A DNA stretch of 64,000 nt from Hutsoniella sourekii ATCC 700629 (GCF_000518205.1 NZ_JADD01000009.1:38667-102666); one strand, 5' to 3'. Shown: positions 1 to 8,934, counted from the first letter of the stretch. Program-made: numbers and translations. The notes: generated from the letters alone by a model not told the origin.

Positions 1-696
1 ACGGTTATCCGCATCAACGAAACTAATCTCTACTTCCAAATTATCCAAGATAGCTTGGACTTCATCCAAGGTAAGACGGCCAGTACCAAAGTCAATTCGT
101 GTATCCAACTCATGACTATAAGGCTTCGCATGCGGATCCTTGAGACCCCGGGCATAGTCTAAGGCCAGGTCGAGGGCTTCTTGGATTCCCTTACTGGTGT
201 AGGTAGCTCCTGAGACGACATCTAGGTCACGAATCGACCCATCCGCTTGAATGTCAGCCATTAACTTCTCTTTAGCTCTTCCACCTAATTCTGGCGTTTC
301 AATATCTTGAATGTCAATTTCTGTAATAGATTCTTCATCCACGGTTACCTTCAAGCTAATCTTACCCTTATATCCATCAGCGATGGCTTGGTAAGTCCCT
401 GGAGTGAATTCTGCTGGTAAGGGAGCACCCATGGCTTGTCTGATTGCTTCTCTGGTTGCTTCCAAGAAGCCTCTAGACGATGAGGTAGCTCCAGATACCG
501 TATCCACTTCCACACTTTGCTCCTGGATGACTTGTTGGCTTAAATGTTGGATGGCCAACTTACCAACGCCATCACTATCTCTTTGGCCCACTTCAATCGA
601 TTCAATTCGGTCTGGGGAGACACTGACCCGAACGCTTACTTGGTCTAGAAATCCTTTAGCACTCGCTTGATAATCCCCTGCTTGATATCTACTCAT
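1..696 (-). CDS. FMN-binding domain protein, probable C-terminal PAS/DUF438 part (partial)
   Basis: Reading from an ATG at 694-696 with a strong upstream AAAGGAGGAAGC ribosome site, the frame is open for 232 codons and runs off the window. It contains two tandem FMN_bind-type domains of about 80-90 residues, each ending in the family signature V(V)SGATxxS (near residues 66 and 162), where the Thr is the usual covalent flavin attachment residue. The last visible stretch (LTLDEVQAILDNLEVEISFV) resembles the start of the PAS module found in DUF438 proteins. No signal peptide or membrane segment is visible, so it is probably cytoplasmic and redox or sensory. The pairing with PAS is an inference from about 30 residues; the rest lies outside the window. 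Confidence 0.75.
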   Translation of the reverse strand, partial: MSRYQAGDYQASAKGFLDQVSVRVSVSPDRIESIEVGQRDSDGVGKLAIQHLSQQVIQEQSVEVDTVSGATSSSRGFLEATREAIRQAMGAPLPAEFTPGTYQAIADGYKGKISLKVTVDEESITEIDIQDIETPELGGRAKEKLMADIQADGSIRDLDVVSGATYTSKGIQEALDLALDYARGLKDPHAKPYSHELDTRIDFGTGRLTLDEVQAILDNLEVEISFVDADNR

Positions 697-790
697 TGCT
701 TCCTCCTTTAATTTTGTAACCAATTACATTTAATCATATTATATATTTTTCTATATAAAAATCAATATAAATTATCTAAACTCATCCGAC

Positions 791-825
791 AAAAAAACTC
801 CAAAGACAAAATTGCCTTGGAGTTT
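791..825 (-). terminator. Rho-independent terminator after the MFS gene
   Basis: AAACTCCAA pairs with TTGGAGTTT around a 13-nt loop, and the seven A residues at 791-797 form a U-run on the minus strand. It sits just past the stop of the minus-strand MFS gene. Confidence 0.85.
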
Positions 826-830
826 GATTA

Positions 831-1982
831 TTAACGTTTAAAGAAACGTGATTGAAGGTTGACAATCACAAGTCCGATAGCAAAGAGGACAATGGCTAAA
901 CTTAAGTTAGCCTGAAGACCGATCTTCTCTAAGATAAAGCCGCCAAATAGACTGGCTGCCATAATTGAAAAGTCAAAGGCAAAGGTTTGAATAGAAGCAG
1001 CCACATCCTTGCCCTGCTTAACTTGCCCCATGGTTAAGTTCTGCAATAAGGAGGAAATTGGACCATAGGACATCCCCCAGGCAAACATCCCAAAGTAAGT
1101 TAAGAAGGTCTGGCCAGATAGAAAGGACAACATGGCAAGAATCCCCAAGCTAAAAGCCGCAATAAATAAGTAGCGTAAATACTTATCTATATACCGGGCC
1201 ACCAAGGTCACGGCAAGAATCGCTCCCAAGCCAAAAATAATTTGAGCCACTTGCAGTTGGTTCCCAGTGCGAGCAGTAATTAACTGCATATAGACATAAG
1301 TTGAATACTGCGCCATCACTAAGAGGACAACCACTTGAAGGGCTACTTGGATGCCCCGATTCTTGAAGAAAGACCCAAGAGGTAAGCGGTCTCCTTGCAC
1401 TTCACCAGGGACACTCATAAAGGTAAAGTAACCAAGAACAGCCAAAGTTAAAAACAAGCCAGCCACCAACAAGAAGGCCACTCGCCAGCCCAACATTTGA
1501 CCCAGCCAAGTAAATAATGGAAGCCCCAATGAAAGGCCAATCGTTGATCCGGATAATACAATCGTCACTGCCCGACCAGAATGTTCTGGAGCGACTGTTC
1601 GGCTAGCATAAGAAGCAATCAGGGGCCAAAATAGACCAGCCGCTGACCCGGAAATTAATCGGGCAATCACGGTAAGCGCGTAAGTTTGACTTTGAGAAAG
1701 GATCAGGTTGGCCAAGGCAAATAATAAGCTAGCCCCCATTAAAATATACTTGCGGTTATACTTGGCCACCAACTGGGTCACTGGTATGGCAAGAATTCCA
1801 GCCGGGAGCGAGTTAAGACCTACTAAATTACCTATTTGAGCGGGACTGGCGTTCAGCCCCTGGCTCATTTGGGTTAAGAGACCCGAAGGCAAGAGTTCTG
1901 AGACAATTGCCAAAAAGACCACACTGGCCATAGATAACCAGGCCAGCCAGGGAGATGTATTTGTTTGTGTGTGTGACATCAT
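831..1982 (-). CDS. Major facilitator superfamily transporter (drug/sugar efflux type)
   Basis: A 383-residue, very hydrophobic protein with about 12 predicted membrane segments, typical of MFS_1 drug:H+ antiporters and AraJ/YdhP-like sugar effluxers. The loop between segments 2 and 3 (VAKYNRKYILMGASLLFAL) has the position and charge pattern of MFS motif A, though not the exact consensus. Substrate cannot be read from sequence. It follows the fructosamine-kinase-like gene by 16 bp and so is probably cotranscribed with it; a terminator lies just downstream. A role in exporting a sugar or glycated compound is possible from the neighbour but unproven. Confidence 0.8.
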   Translation of the reverse strand: MMSHTQTNTSPWLAWLSMASVVFLAIVSELLPSGLLTQMSQGLNASPAQIGNLVGLNSLPAGILAIPVTQLVAKYNRKYILMGASLLFALANLILSQSQTYALTVIARLISGSAAGLFWPLIASYASRTVAPEHSGRAVTIVLSGSTIGLSLGLPLFTWLGQMLGWRVAFLLVAGLFLTLAVLGYFTFMSVPGEVQGDRLPLGSFFKNRGIQVALQVVVLLVMAQYSTYVYMQLITARTGNQLQVAQIIFGLGAILAVTLVARYIDKYLRYLFIAAFSLGILAMLSFLSGQTFLTYFGMFAWGMSYGPISSLLQNLTMGQVKQGKDVAASIQTFAFDFSIMAASLFGGFILEKIGLQANLSLAIVLFAIGLVIVNLQSRFFKR

Positions 1983-1998
1983 GTACTCCTTTTCTGAT

Positions 1999-2874
1999 TT
2001 AATTGCTTGAAGCTGGATTCGAGAGAATCTTCTGAAGGCTCAGATCCACACTTCCTGCATAGGTTGAACCAAACTTATTGAGGTGAATCATCAAATAATA
2101 CAAGCGGTAAAACTCCAGCCTTACTTGATAGCCCGCTTCCAAGGGATAAACTTCATGATAAGCTTGGAAGAATTCCGGTCCAAAGCCACCAAAAACCGTT
2201 GCCACACCTAAGTCTAACTCCCGGTCCCCGTATAAGGAAGAAGGATCGCACAAGGCGACACTCCCATCTGCTAGATACATATAATTTCCAGCCCAGAGAT
2301 CCCCATGTAGTAGGCTAGAATCAATATGGCGATGGGCCAAGTGGTCAAGGATAATTGATCGAGCTTGCCTATAGACTTGAATGTCTGACTCCTGCCATAA
2401 GCCTTTATTAAGGATGGACTGAGCCAGCCCATCAAGACGTCGCTGGACAAATAATTCCACCCAGCAATCCGTCCATTGATTGGAAAAGGAAATATCGGAT
2501 CCCTGATAAGGATAATCAAATCCGTACAAGCCCTCCGGTTGATGTGTTAAATGAAGACGGGCAACCAGCTCGCCTAGTTGTTTCTGACTCCCCTGCCCAA
2601 CTTCATCTAGATAAGTCAATATTAAATAAGCATCCCCCTCTAAGTCACCAAAGGCGATCACTTCAGGGACTTGAATGCCGGCTTGGGCCATCCGTTTCAA
2701 ACCAGCCACCTCACCAGCAAAAAATGCCTGGTCTCTACCAGCTTGAACTAGCAAAAATAAGGATTCCCCAGCCTGGGTTTCTATCCGATAAGCGGCATTG
2801 ACATCGCCACCACTTACTTCTTGGTAATGGATAACGGGATCAATGGGTAATTGTTTGAGCCAATTTTCTTTCAT
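1999..2874 (-). CDS. Fructosamine kinase family protein
   Basis: At 291 residues it matches the length of the fructosamine/ketosamine-3-kinase family (PF03881), which phosphorylate glycated amines so that the sugar is released. The catalytic loop HGDLWAGN lies at residues 190-197 and a metal-binding Asp at 210 (LCDPSSLYGDRE), both typical of the family. The N-lobe reads FLLVQAG where better-known members have FVKxN, so the usual Lys is absent; I recall similar FLLVQ sequences in lactic-acid-bacteria homologues, so this may be a subfamily trait. Upstream of the MFS gene in a two-gene unit. The substrate is uncertain. Confidence 0.8.
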   Translation of the reverse strand: MKENWLKQLPIDPVIHYQEVSGGDVNAAYRIETQAGESLFLLVQAGRDQAFFAGEVAGLKRMAQAGIQVPEVIAFGDLEGDAYLILTYLDEVGQGSQKQLGELVARLHLTHQPEGLYGFDYPYQGSDISFSNQWTDCWVELFVQRRLDGLAQSILNKGLWQESDIQVYRQARSIILDHLAHRHIDSSLLHGDLWAGNYMYLADGSVALCDPSSLYGDRELDLGVATVFGGFGPEFFQAYHEVYPLEAGYQVRLEFYRLYYLMIHLNKFGSTYAGSVDLSLQKILSNPASSN

Positions 2875-2946
2875 TGTCGACTCCTTTCTACTTGAATCTA
2901 TTCTTTATTCCTATTCACTCTAGCATAGATCAGGAAATCAATTCAA

Positions 2947-2992
2947 GAAAAAATCGCCTACCAGTAGGCCGTGCTACCGGTAGGCGGATTTT
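2947..2992 (-). terminator. Terminator of the tetR-ABC exporter operon
   Basis: AATCGCCTACC pairs with GGTAGGCGGATT, followed on the minus strand by a U-rich run (GATTTTTTCTTG). It is 25-70 bp past the stop of the second ABC gene. Confidence 0.85.
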
Positions 2993-3017
2993 AGTTGATA
3001 TTACATCAAGTATATTA

Positions 3018-4847
3018 TCAAGCAAACTGAGCATTATATAAGTTTGCATAGAAGCCTTCAGCTTCCATCAACTGATCGTGAGTTCCTTGCTCAATAACAT
3101 CTCCTTGATTCATCACAATAATCTTATCAGCATTGCGAATGGTTGATAGACGGTGAGCCACCACGAAAGAGGTCCGTCCTTCTAGCAACCGATTCATGGC
3201 TCGCTGGATAAGAACTTCCGTCCGGGTATCAACACTAGAAGTGGCTTCATCCAAGATCAGAACGTCCGGATCTTGCAAGAAGGCACGGGCAATGGTAATC
3301 AATTGACGTTGACCTTGGGATAAGTTGGTTCCATCTTCTTCTAGAATCGTCTCATAACCTTCCGGCAAGCGTTCGACGAAGTCATGAACGTGCGCTGCCT
3401 TAGAGGCTTTAAGAACATCTTCATCACTGACATCCGGTGAACCATACTTCAAGTTATCCCATATCGTCCCACTAAAGAGCCAAGTGTCTTGTAAGACCAT
3501 AGAGAAATCATTACGCAAAGCTTCCCGACTCATATTGCGGATATCGGTTCCTTCATAATAGATCGCTCCTCCACTAACATCATAGAAGCGTTCCAATAAA
3601 TTAATCAAGGTCGTCTTACCAGCTCCAGTAGGCCCAACAACAGCTACCATTTGGCCAGGCTTTACTTCCAAGTTAAAGTCGGTCATTAACAGTTCATCTG
3701 GATCCGAAGAATAGCCAAACTGCACATGATCAAACTCAACCTTGTAGGGGGTCTCTGGTTTTGAAGCTAGCCCTTGAGGGTGTTCCATTTCTTTCTCGTC
3801 TAAGACTTCGAAAATCCGTTCAGCCGCTGCAATAGTCATTTGGATGGTAGAAGCTAGACTGGCCATTTCTCTAAAGGGTTGGTTGAACTGGCGAGCATAT
3901 TGAAGAAAGCTCTGCACGGTCCCAACCAAGGTACCACCCGCTAAGACCTTGAAACCACCAATGATAGCAACCAATACATAGGTCACATCACCAGAAAACC
4001 CAATCATCGGATTCAAGAGACCAGCGAAATATTCAGCCTTCCAAGAAGCTTGGTTTAAGAGATCACTTTGCTTGTTGAATCTAGCCATTTCATAATCTTC
4101 TTGGTTGTTGACCTTGACAGCGGAATGACCTGAATAGACCTCTTCAATTAAGGCATTCAAGTGACCCAACTCTAATTGACGTTTCGAGAATTGCTTTTGA
4201 GATTTGGGTGCAATCCAAGCGATCGCTCCTAGACTAATCGGAATGGCTGATAATAGAACTACCCAAGATAAGCCTGGATCCAAGAAGAACATAATGACTA
4301 GTACCGTGATGAACTGCAACACACTGGTAGAAATTTGGGTCAAGGTCTGGCCTAGAGCGTTTGCAATTTGGTCCATATCATTGATCACCCGAGAGAGGAT
4401 ATCCCCTGTGGAATGCTCATCAAAGTAAGAGATCGGCAACCGCCCCATCTTCTCCTTAAGTGCCCGTCTCAAGTCATAGACAGTGCGTTGAGCCACGCGG
4501 GTCGTAATATGTTGTTGGAGAAAACGGAAGATAGAAGCTGCTAAGTATAAGCCAACTAAGATCACGATATGTTGACCCACAGCGGCATAGTCTATCTCGT
4601 ATAAGAGCTGGCCTCCCTGGTCGCTCATCCCTCTACTAACCCCTTCAACCAAGAGGTTGGTAATCCGTCCCATCACGATCGGTAGCAAGGCATTCAATAA
4701 GACTGACAAAGCTGAAAAAACAAACACTAAGACCATTAACCAGGCACGGTCACTCATGAAAGAAACAAATTTCTTGATCGTCCGCCAAGAATTTCTTGGT
4801 TTACGCCGGCGGTGATAAGATTTCTTTTGAATATTTTCTTGACTCAT
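3018..4847 (-). CDS. ABC exporter half-transporter, canonical ATPase subunit (BmrD/LmrD-like)
   Basis: 609 residues: a basic N-terminus, six membrane segments (about 35-340), then a nucleotide-binding domain. Visible motifs are Walker A GPTGAGKTT, signature LSQGQ, Walker B LILDEATSSVD with the catalytic Glu, and the H-loop AHRLS. The partner encoded just upstream has degenerate residues, so the two should form a heterodimeric multidrug exporter like BmrCD of Bacillus subtilis or LmrCD of Lactococcus. Its ATG overlaps the end of the upstream gene by one base, which suggests translational coupling. The drug spectrum cannot be inferred. Confidence 0.9.
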   Translation of the reverse strand: MSQENIQKKSYHRRRKPRNSWRTIKKFVSFMSDRAWLMVLVFVFSALSVLLNALLPIVMGRITNLLVEGVSRGMSDQGGQLLYEIDYAAVGQHIVILVGLYLAASIFRFLQQHITTRVAQRTVYDLRRALKEKMGRLPISYFDEHSTGDILSRVINDMDQIANALGQTLTQISTSVLQFITVLVIMFFLDPGLSWVVLLSAIPISLGAIAWIAPKSQKQFSKRQLELGHLNALIEEVYSGHSAVKVNNQEDYEMARFNKQSDLLNQASWKAEYFAGLLNPMIGFSGDVTYVLVAIIGGFKVLAGGTLVGTVQSFLQYARQFNQPFREMASLASTIQMTIAAAERIFEVLDEKEMEHPQGLASKPETPYKVEFDHVQFGYSSDPDELLMTDFNLEVKPGQMVAVVGPTGAGKTTLINLLERFYDVSGGAIYYEGTDIRNMSREALRNDFSMVLQDTWLFSGTIWDNLKYGSPDVSDEDVLKASKAAHVHDFVERLPEGYETILEEDGTNLSQGQRQLITIARAFLQDPDVLILDEATSSVDTRTEVLIQRAMNRLLEGRTSFVVAHRLSTIRNADKIIVMNQGDVIEQGTHDQLMEAEGFYANLYNAQFA

Positions 4848-6568
4848 TAAATATCTTCTCCTTTCATTTGTGATTTGACGATGTCACGGTAGACGTCATT
4901 ATTAGCCTTTAATTCTTGGTGGCTACCCATTCCAACAATCTGACCATTATCCAAGACAATAATTCGGTCCGCGTCAATAACCGTGTTCACCCGTTGCGCA
5001 ATAATAATATTAATAGCATCCTGAGTAGCCGGCTTCAAGGCTTGGCGCAACTTAGCATCGGTCTGGAAGTCTAAGGCACTAAAGGAATCATCAAACAAGT
5101 AAATATCTGGTTGGCTAATAACTGCCCGAGCAATACTCAAGCGCTGTCTTTGACCTCCAGAGAAGTTGACGCCTCCTTGTTCGACAATTGAGTCTAGACC
5201 GTCATCTAAGCGTTCGACAAATTCCAATCCTTGAGCAATCTCCAAGGCCCGCCACATCATTTCTTCACTGGCCTCCGGATTTCCGTATAATAAGTTGGAA
5301 CGAATCGTTCCACTGAAGAGGACTGCCTTTTGGGTGGCAAAACCAATCCGACCGCGTAGATCTTCTAGTCCCAGTTGGCGGATGTCGATTCCATTGAGTA
5401 GGACTTTCCCTTGGGACGGGTCATAAAGGCGAGGAATCAAGTTAGCAATGGTCGTCTTACCCGATCCGGTCCCACCAATGATGGCTAGAGTCTCCCCTGC
5501 TTGAGCCTTGAAGTTGATCTGACAAATGGCTGGTTTCTCAGCTCCTGGGAATTCATATGAAACGTCCTTGAATTCTAGGGTTAATTCAGAATTAGCTGGT
5601 AAGCTCTTAGCATGATCAGCCTCTTCAACTGTAACTGGTGCATCTAAAACTTCAATAATCCGTTCAGAAGAGATTTGCGCCCGCGGAACCATCATAGTAA
5701 TCATAGCCAAATTAATCACCGAAAAGATAATCTGGAAACCGTAGTTGACAAAAGCAATCAAGTTCCCTACTTCGGTTTGACCTTGGGCAATTAAACGAGT
5801 CCCAAAAACAAAAATCAAAATATTAGAGACACCTAAAATACTAATAAAGGATGGCAACATTAAATTATTAATTGAAAAAGCCATAATCGCATTGTCACGG
5901 TAGTCACTATTGGCCTCATCAAAACGCTTGGTCTCATAATCCGTCGTATTAAAAGCCCGAATCACTCGTATACCAGTCAAACCTTCACGAAAAACCTGGT
6001 TTAACTTATCTAACTTGGTCTGAATCTGTCTAAAATATGGCATCGCCCAGCGGAAAATCAAGGCCAAAGCTAGAATAATTAAGGGCAAAGTAATCGCAAA
6101 AATAAAGGCCAAACGATCCTCTCTTAAATAAGCCAAGACCGTTGAGACAATGATCACCATGGGTGACATAAAAGCTAGACGCATGGACAACATGGTCACA
6201 AACTGCAATTGCATGACGTCATTGGTAGTCCGTGTCATCAAGGTAGAAGCGCCAAATTGAGCCATATCCGCACTTGAAAAGTGCATAATCTTCTTGAAAA
6301 TATCCTTGCGAATCTTATTCCCCATCTCTTGCGTCTCTTGAGCGGATAGTCGGACATTGACCGCAGCAATCAAGATCGAAATAAAAGAAAAAGCAATCAT
6401 CAAGGCTCCGAGCTTGATAATAGTCTGCGTATCACCAGGAATAATTCCATCGTTGATGATATTAGCAGCTAAACTCGGCAGGGAGAGAAAGGTAATCGCT
6501 TCTAATACAATCAAGAAAAATATTTGAATAACTCGTTTGCTATTCATATATTTCCAAAGTCTAATCAT
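4847..6568 (-). CDS. ABC exporter half-transporter, degenerate-site subunit (BmrC/LmrC-like)
   Basis: 573 residues with six membrane segments followed by an ATPase domain. Walker A is GGTGSGKTT and the signature FSGGQ is canonical, but Walker B ends LFDDSFSALD (Asp in place of the catalytic Glu) and the H-loop reads AQRVNT (Gln in place of His). This is the pattern of the non-canonical partner in heterodimeric type IV ABC exporters, where one composite ATP site hydrolyses poorly. It lies 22 bp downstream of the TetR gene and overlaps the next ABC gene by one base, so regulator and exporter form one operon. Confidence 0.9.
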   Translation of the reverse strand: MIRLWKYMNSKRVIQIFFLIVLEAITFLSLPSLAANIINDGIIPGDTQTIIKLGALMIAFSFISILIAAVNVRLSAQETQEMGNKIRKDIFKKIMHFSSADMAQFGASTLMTRTTNDVMQLQFVTMLSMRLAFMSPMVIIVSTVLAYLREDRLAFIFAITLPLIILALALIFRWAMPYFRQIQTKLDKLNQVFREGLTGIRVIRAFNTTDYETKRFDEANSDYRDNAIMAFSINNLMLPSFISILGVSNILIFVFGTRLIAQGQTEVGNLIAFVNYGFQIIFSVINLAMITMMVPRAQISSERIIEVLDAPVTVEEADHAKSLPANSELTLEFKDVSYEFPGAEKPAICQINFKAQAGETLAIIGGTGSGKTTIANLIPRLYDPSQGKVLLNGIDIRQLGLEDLRGRIGFATQKAVLFSGTIRSNLLYGNPEASEEMMWRALEIAQGLEFVERLDDGLDSIVEQGGVNFSGGQRQRLSIARAVISQPDIYLFDDSFSALDFQTDAKLRQALKPATQDAINIIIAQRVNTVIDADRIIVLDNGQIVGMGSHQELKANNDVYRDIVKSQMKGEDI

Positions 6569-6590
6569 ACATTATAACCCTCTTTCTATA

Positions 6591-7178
6591 TTAATAATCC
6601 AGACCATAAAACAACCAATCCAAGCGTTGGCAGATTTCCAAGTGACAATCGCTTTGGCTGAGACCTAATAAAAAACCATCACTAATGGTTCGGTGGATGG
6701 TCTCAACTAAGAAGCGAATTTTAGGACTGGCTTGGCTTTTTTCTAATTGCAACCATGTTTGGGACGGTCTAAGGTCCAAGCATCGCTGTAAATATTGGTC
6801 AAATTCCACCAAGGCATGATGGTCCATCGATAAATAGACTTGCTTGAAAAAGGCTACCTGGTCCGGTTGATAAATAAATTTCAGGTAATCACCAGTAAAG
6901 GTCTTCATCGATTTCAAGAGTGAAGAAGCATCCTGCCAGTCAATAGAAGCTAAATGATGCTTCATGAACCGATCTTTTTCTAGGAAAATAAGATAAAAGT
7001 ATAAATCCTCCAAATTGGCAAAGTATTGGTAAAAACTTCCCCTAGAAATATCAGCTTGGCGGACAATTCGAGCAATCGAAGCCTCCCAGAAAGGAACCTG
7101 CTCGAATTCGTGCCTAGCTACTGCCAATAAGCGCGTCTTCTTATCCTCAGCCAAATTAAAAAAAGTTTGAGTGGGCAT
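6591..7178 (-). CDS. TetR/AcrR family transcriptional repressor
   Basis: 195 residues from the ATG at 7176-7178, which has an ideal AAGGAGG five to six bases upstream; a GTG at 7202 would extend the frame but places the ribosome site inside the gene. The N-terminal helix-turn-helix (IARIVRQADISRGSFYQYF) is typical of TetR proteins, and the C-terminal ligand-binding half is diverged. It is the first gene of an operon with the heterodimeric ABC exporter and is probably autoregulated through the inverted repeat at 7197-7209. The inducer is probably a drug or toxic metabolite exported by the pump. Confidence 0.9.
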   Translation of the reverse strand: MPTQTFFNLAEDKKTRLLAVARHEFEQVPFWEASIARIVRQADISRGSFYQYFANLEDLYFYLIFLEKDRFMKHHLASIDWQDASSLLKSMKTFTGDYLKFIYQPDQVAFFKQVYLSMDHHALVEFDQYLQRCLDLRPSQTWLQLEKSQASPKIRFLVETIHRTISDGFLLGLSQSDCHLEICQRLDWLFYGLDY

Positions 7179-7196
7179 GATTCCTCCTTCATAAGA

Positions 7197-7209
7197 TGAC
7201 ACCCTGTCA
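7197..7209. promoter_or_regulatory. Putative TetR operator (TGACA-CCC-TGTCA)
   Basis: A perfect inverted repeat TGACA/TGTCA with a 3-bp spacer lies between the promoter -10 and the ribosome site of the TetR gene. On the minus strand the half-site TGACAGGG recurs over the -35 (7243-7250), as expected for cooperative repressor binding. Confidence 0.6.
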
Positions 7210-7222
7210 CATCAACTTTACT

Positions 7223-7251
7223 ATTCTAGCTAATATCCCCAGCCCTGTCAA
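7223..7251 (-). promoter_or_regulatory. Promoter of the tetR-ABC exporter operon
   Basis: On the minus strand a consensus -35 TTGACA (7246-7251) is separated by exactly 17 bp from -10 TAGAAT (7223-7228). Confidence 0.8.
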
Positions 7252-7278
7252 ACATCCCACCTCTCCTTCAGCTTAAGA

Positions 7279-7308
7279 GTGACAAAAGGGTCCCCTTCTA
7301 GCTATAAT
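7279..7308 (+). promoter_or_regulatory. Promoter of the Nudix gene
   Basis: A consensus -10 TATAAT (7303-7308) lies 18 bp after GTGACA (7279-7284). The predicted mRNA leader is very short, with the ribosome site at 7316-7323. Confidence 0.65.
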
Positions 7309-7327
7309 AGAAGCTGAGGTGATCAAG

Positions 7328-7747
7328 ATGAAAAAAGAAAAATCATGTGGGGCCATTGTCTACCGATTAGGTGAAGACATGGATCAAGTGGAATATTTAT
7401 TGATTCGTCATGTCAATGGTGGACACTGGGCCTTTACCAAGGGGCACGTTGAAGCCGGTGAGTCAGAAAGCGACACAGCCTTAAGAGAAATCCGTGAAGA
7501 AACGGGTCTAGAAGTAGAATTAGATCAGAATTTCCGCCAGGTAAATACCTATAGCCCCGCAGAAGGGATTGAAAAGGATGTGATTTATTTCATCGCCCAA
7601 AGTCTTGACCAAGCAGTCACTAAGCAGACAGTTGAAGTCTCAGACTTTGCCTGGTTACCCTATGAAGAAGCTCTGGACCGCTTAACCTATTCCAACGACC
7701 AAGGGATTCTAAAACTAGCCCAAGACTATTTAACACAAGACGAGTAA
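7328..7747 (+). CDS. Nudix hydrolase (diadenosine tetraphosphatase-like)
   Basis: 139 residues from ATG 7328, chosen over GTG 7319 because GAGGTGAT lies directly upstream. A complete Nudix box spans residues 39-61 (G-x5-E-x7-RE-x-x-EE-x-G-L), giving the Mg-binding helix that hydrolyses nucleoside diphosphates linked to another group. The compact size and the N-terminal SCGAIVYR with FTKGH before the box resemble asymmetric Ap4A hydrolases. It is monocistronic, with its own promoter and a perfect terminator palindrome shared with the convergent CapA gene. The exact substrate is not determined. Confidence 0.85.
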   Translation: MKKEKSCGAIVYRLGEDMDQVEYLLIRHVNGGHWAFTKGHVEAGESESDTALREIREETGLEVELDQNFRQVNTYSPAEGIEKDVIYFIAQSLDQAVTKQTVEVSDFAWLPYEEALDRLTYSNDQGILKLAQDYLTQDE

Positions 7748-7750
7748 AGA

Positions 7751-7780
7751 AAAAGACTCCACAATATTGTGGAGTCTTTT
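7751..7780. terminator. Bidirectional terminator, perfect 30-bp palindrome
   Basis: AAAAGACTCCACAAT is followed immediately by its exact reverse complement, ending in TTTT on both strands. It lies between the convergent Nudix and CapA genes. Confidence 0.9.
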
Positions 7781-7794
7781 ATCTTTTGTATTCA

Positions 7795-8925
7795 TTAATC
7801 CAAGTAATCGACTACTTCCAGGTCTGTATAGACTCGCATGTAATCACGGATCTGGGCAAATTGACCTTCAACGTCAATCCCGTATTCTCCAGCATCTGCT
7901 AACGGCATGACCGTGCAAACAGCTGATTCTGGCATCCCATGAGTATAGACAGGCATCAAGCGCATTTTATCTAAGGTGACCTTCCCATCCTTGTGTTTAG
8001 TATAGACGGTCTCTAAGATACCACCGATCCGGTTCTCAATATCCCACTGGCCGGAGATAAAGTTCCCTTGAGAGAAGATAATCCCTTGGCTATCGCTGTA
8101 ACGAAGGGCCGGCTGCATCACGTGAGGGTGTCCGCCCAGTACAAAGTGACCACCCGCATCACGGATTAATTTACCGATATCTAATTGGAATTTATTAGGC
8201 AAGTATTCATACTCTTCACCCATCTCCACATTAATAAAGGAAATATCGGCCGCTTCATTGAGCCGTTCCACTTCCAAAGGAATCAGTTCCGTATCAATTT
8301 GCGTGAAAAGATAACCTTCATCTTCAGGAATAGGATTACCATTAGCATCCATCGCATAGGCTAGGAAACCAACCTTAACGCCATTGACGTCAATGATTCG
8401 TAAATCATTATAATCATCCCAAGATTCATAACTCCCTACATACATCATGTCACGTTCCTTGAGAGCGCGAATAGAGGCATGGGCTCCTTCAGCTCCTAAA
8501 TCCAGGGTGTGGTTGGTCACATTATTAACAATATCAACCCCGGCATCCTTCAAGCAATCAATAATCTCACTAGGAGCGTTGAAGGCTGGATAAGTTGATA
8601 GAGGCAACTCATCTCCAGCAGCAATCACTTCCAGCTTAGCAACCGTAATATCCGCATTCTCCAAGTAAGGCTTGACCGCTGCCAATTGATGGCTAAAGTC
8701 ATAGCCATCTGCAGTAGCCGCGTCTTGATAAACAGTATCATGGATCAAGACATCCCCAACCGAACGGACCCGGATGGTAACATCTTCACCAGACGTCTCT
8801 TCTACTTGTTGGTCCACTTGTGAGCTAGCCTCACTGGATTCATCGCTTGCTGGCTTAGTTTGGGGGCTGCAAGCTGCTAATAAACCTAAGCTTGTCAATA
8901 ATAAGATTGTTTGTTTTAGCTTCAT
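7795..8925 (-). CDS. CapA family lipoprotein (poly-gamma-glutamate synthesis/metallophosphatase fold)
   Basis: 376 residues from ATG 8923-8925, which has AGGAGT upstream overlapping the pyc stop codon. A lipoprotein signal peptide ends in the lipobox LLAAC (about residues 16-20), followed by a Ser/Glu-rich linker and a PGA_cap domain (PF09587). Conserved positions include SVGDVLIHD at the domain start, NVTNHTLDLG, and GGHPHVMQP, which resemble the metal-binding motifs of calcineurin-like phosphatases. CapA proteins take part in poly-gamma-glutamate capsules, but no capB/capC genes are present, so this is more likely one of the many stand-alone surface CapA lipoproteins. Probably cotranscribed with pyc. 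Confidence 0.85.
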   Translation of the reverse strand: MKLKQTILLLTSLGLLAACSPQTKPASDESSEASSQVDQQVEETSGEDVTIRVRSVGDVLIHDTVYQDAATADGYDFSHQLAAVKPYLENADITVAKLEVIAAGDELPLSTYPAFNAPSEIIDCLKDAGVDIVNNVTNHTLDLGAEGAHASIRALKERDMMYVGSYESWDDYNDLRIIDVNGVKVGFLAYAMDANGNPIPEDEGYLFTQIDTELIPLEVERLNEAADISFINVEMGEEYEYLPNKFQLDIGKLIRDAGGHFVLGGHPHVMQPALRYSDSQGIIFSQGNFISGQWDIENRIGGILETVYTKHKDGKVTLDKMRLMPVYTHGMPESAVCTVMPLADAGEYGIDVEGQFAQIRDYMRVYTDLEVVDYLD

Positions 8926-8934
8926 GGTCAACTC

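Noticed and set aside
4847..6568. ABC subunit inactivated by mutation of the catalytic Glu and His
   Set aside because: Asp in Walker B and Gln in the H-loop are typical of the non-canonical partner in heterodimeric exporters, and the other subunit is canonical.
7795..8925. Capsule (poly-gamma-glutamate) synthesis locus
   Set aside because: Only a CapA-type lipoprotein is present; there are no capB or capC homologues around it.
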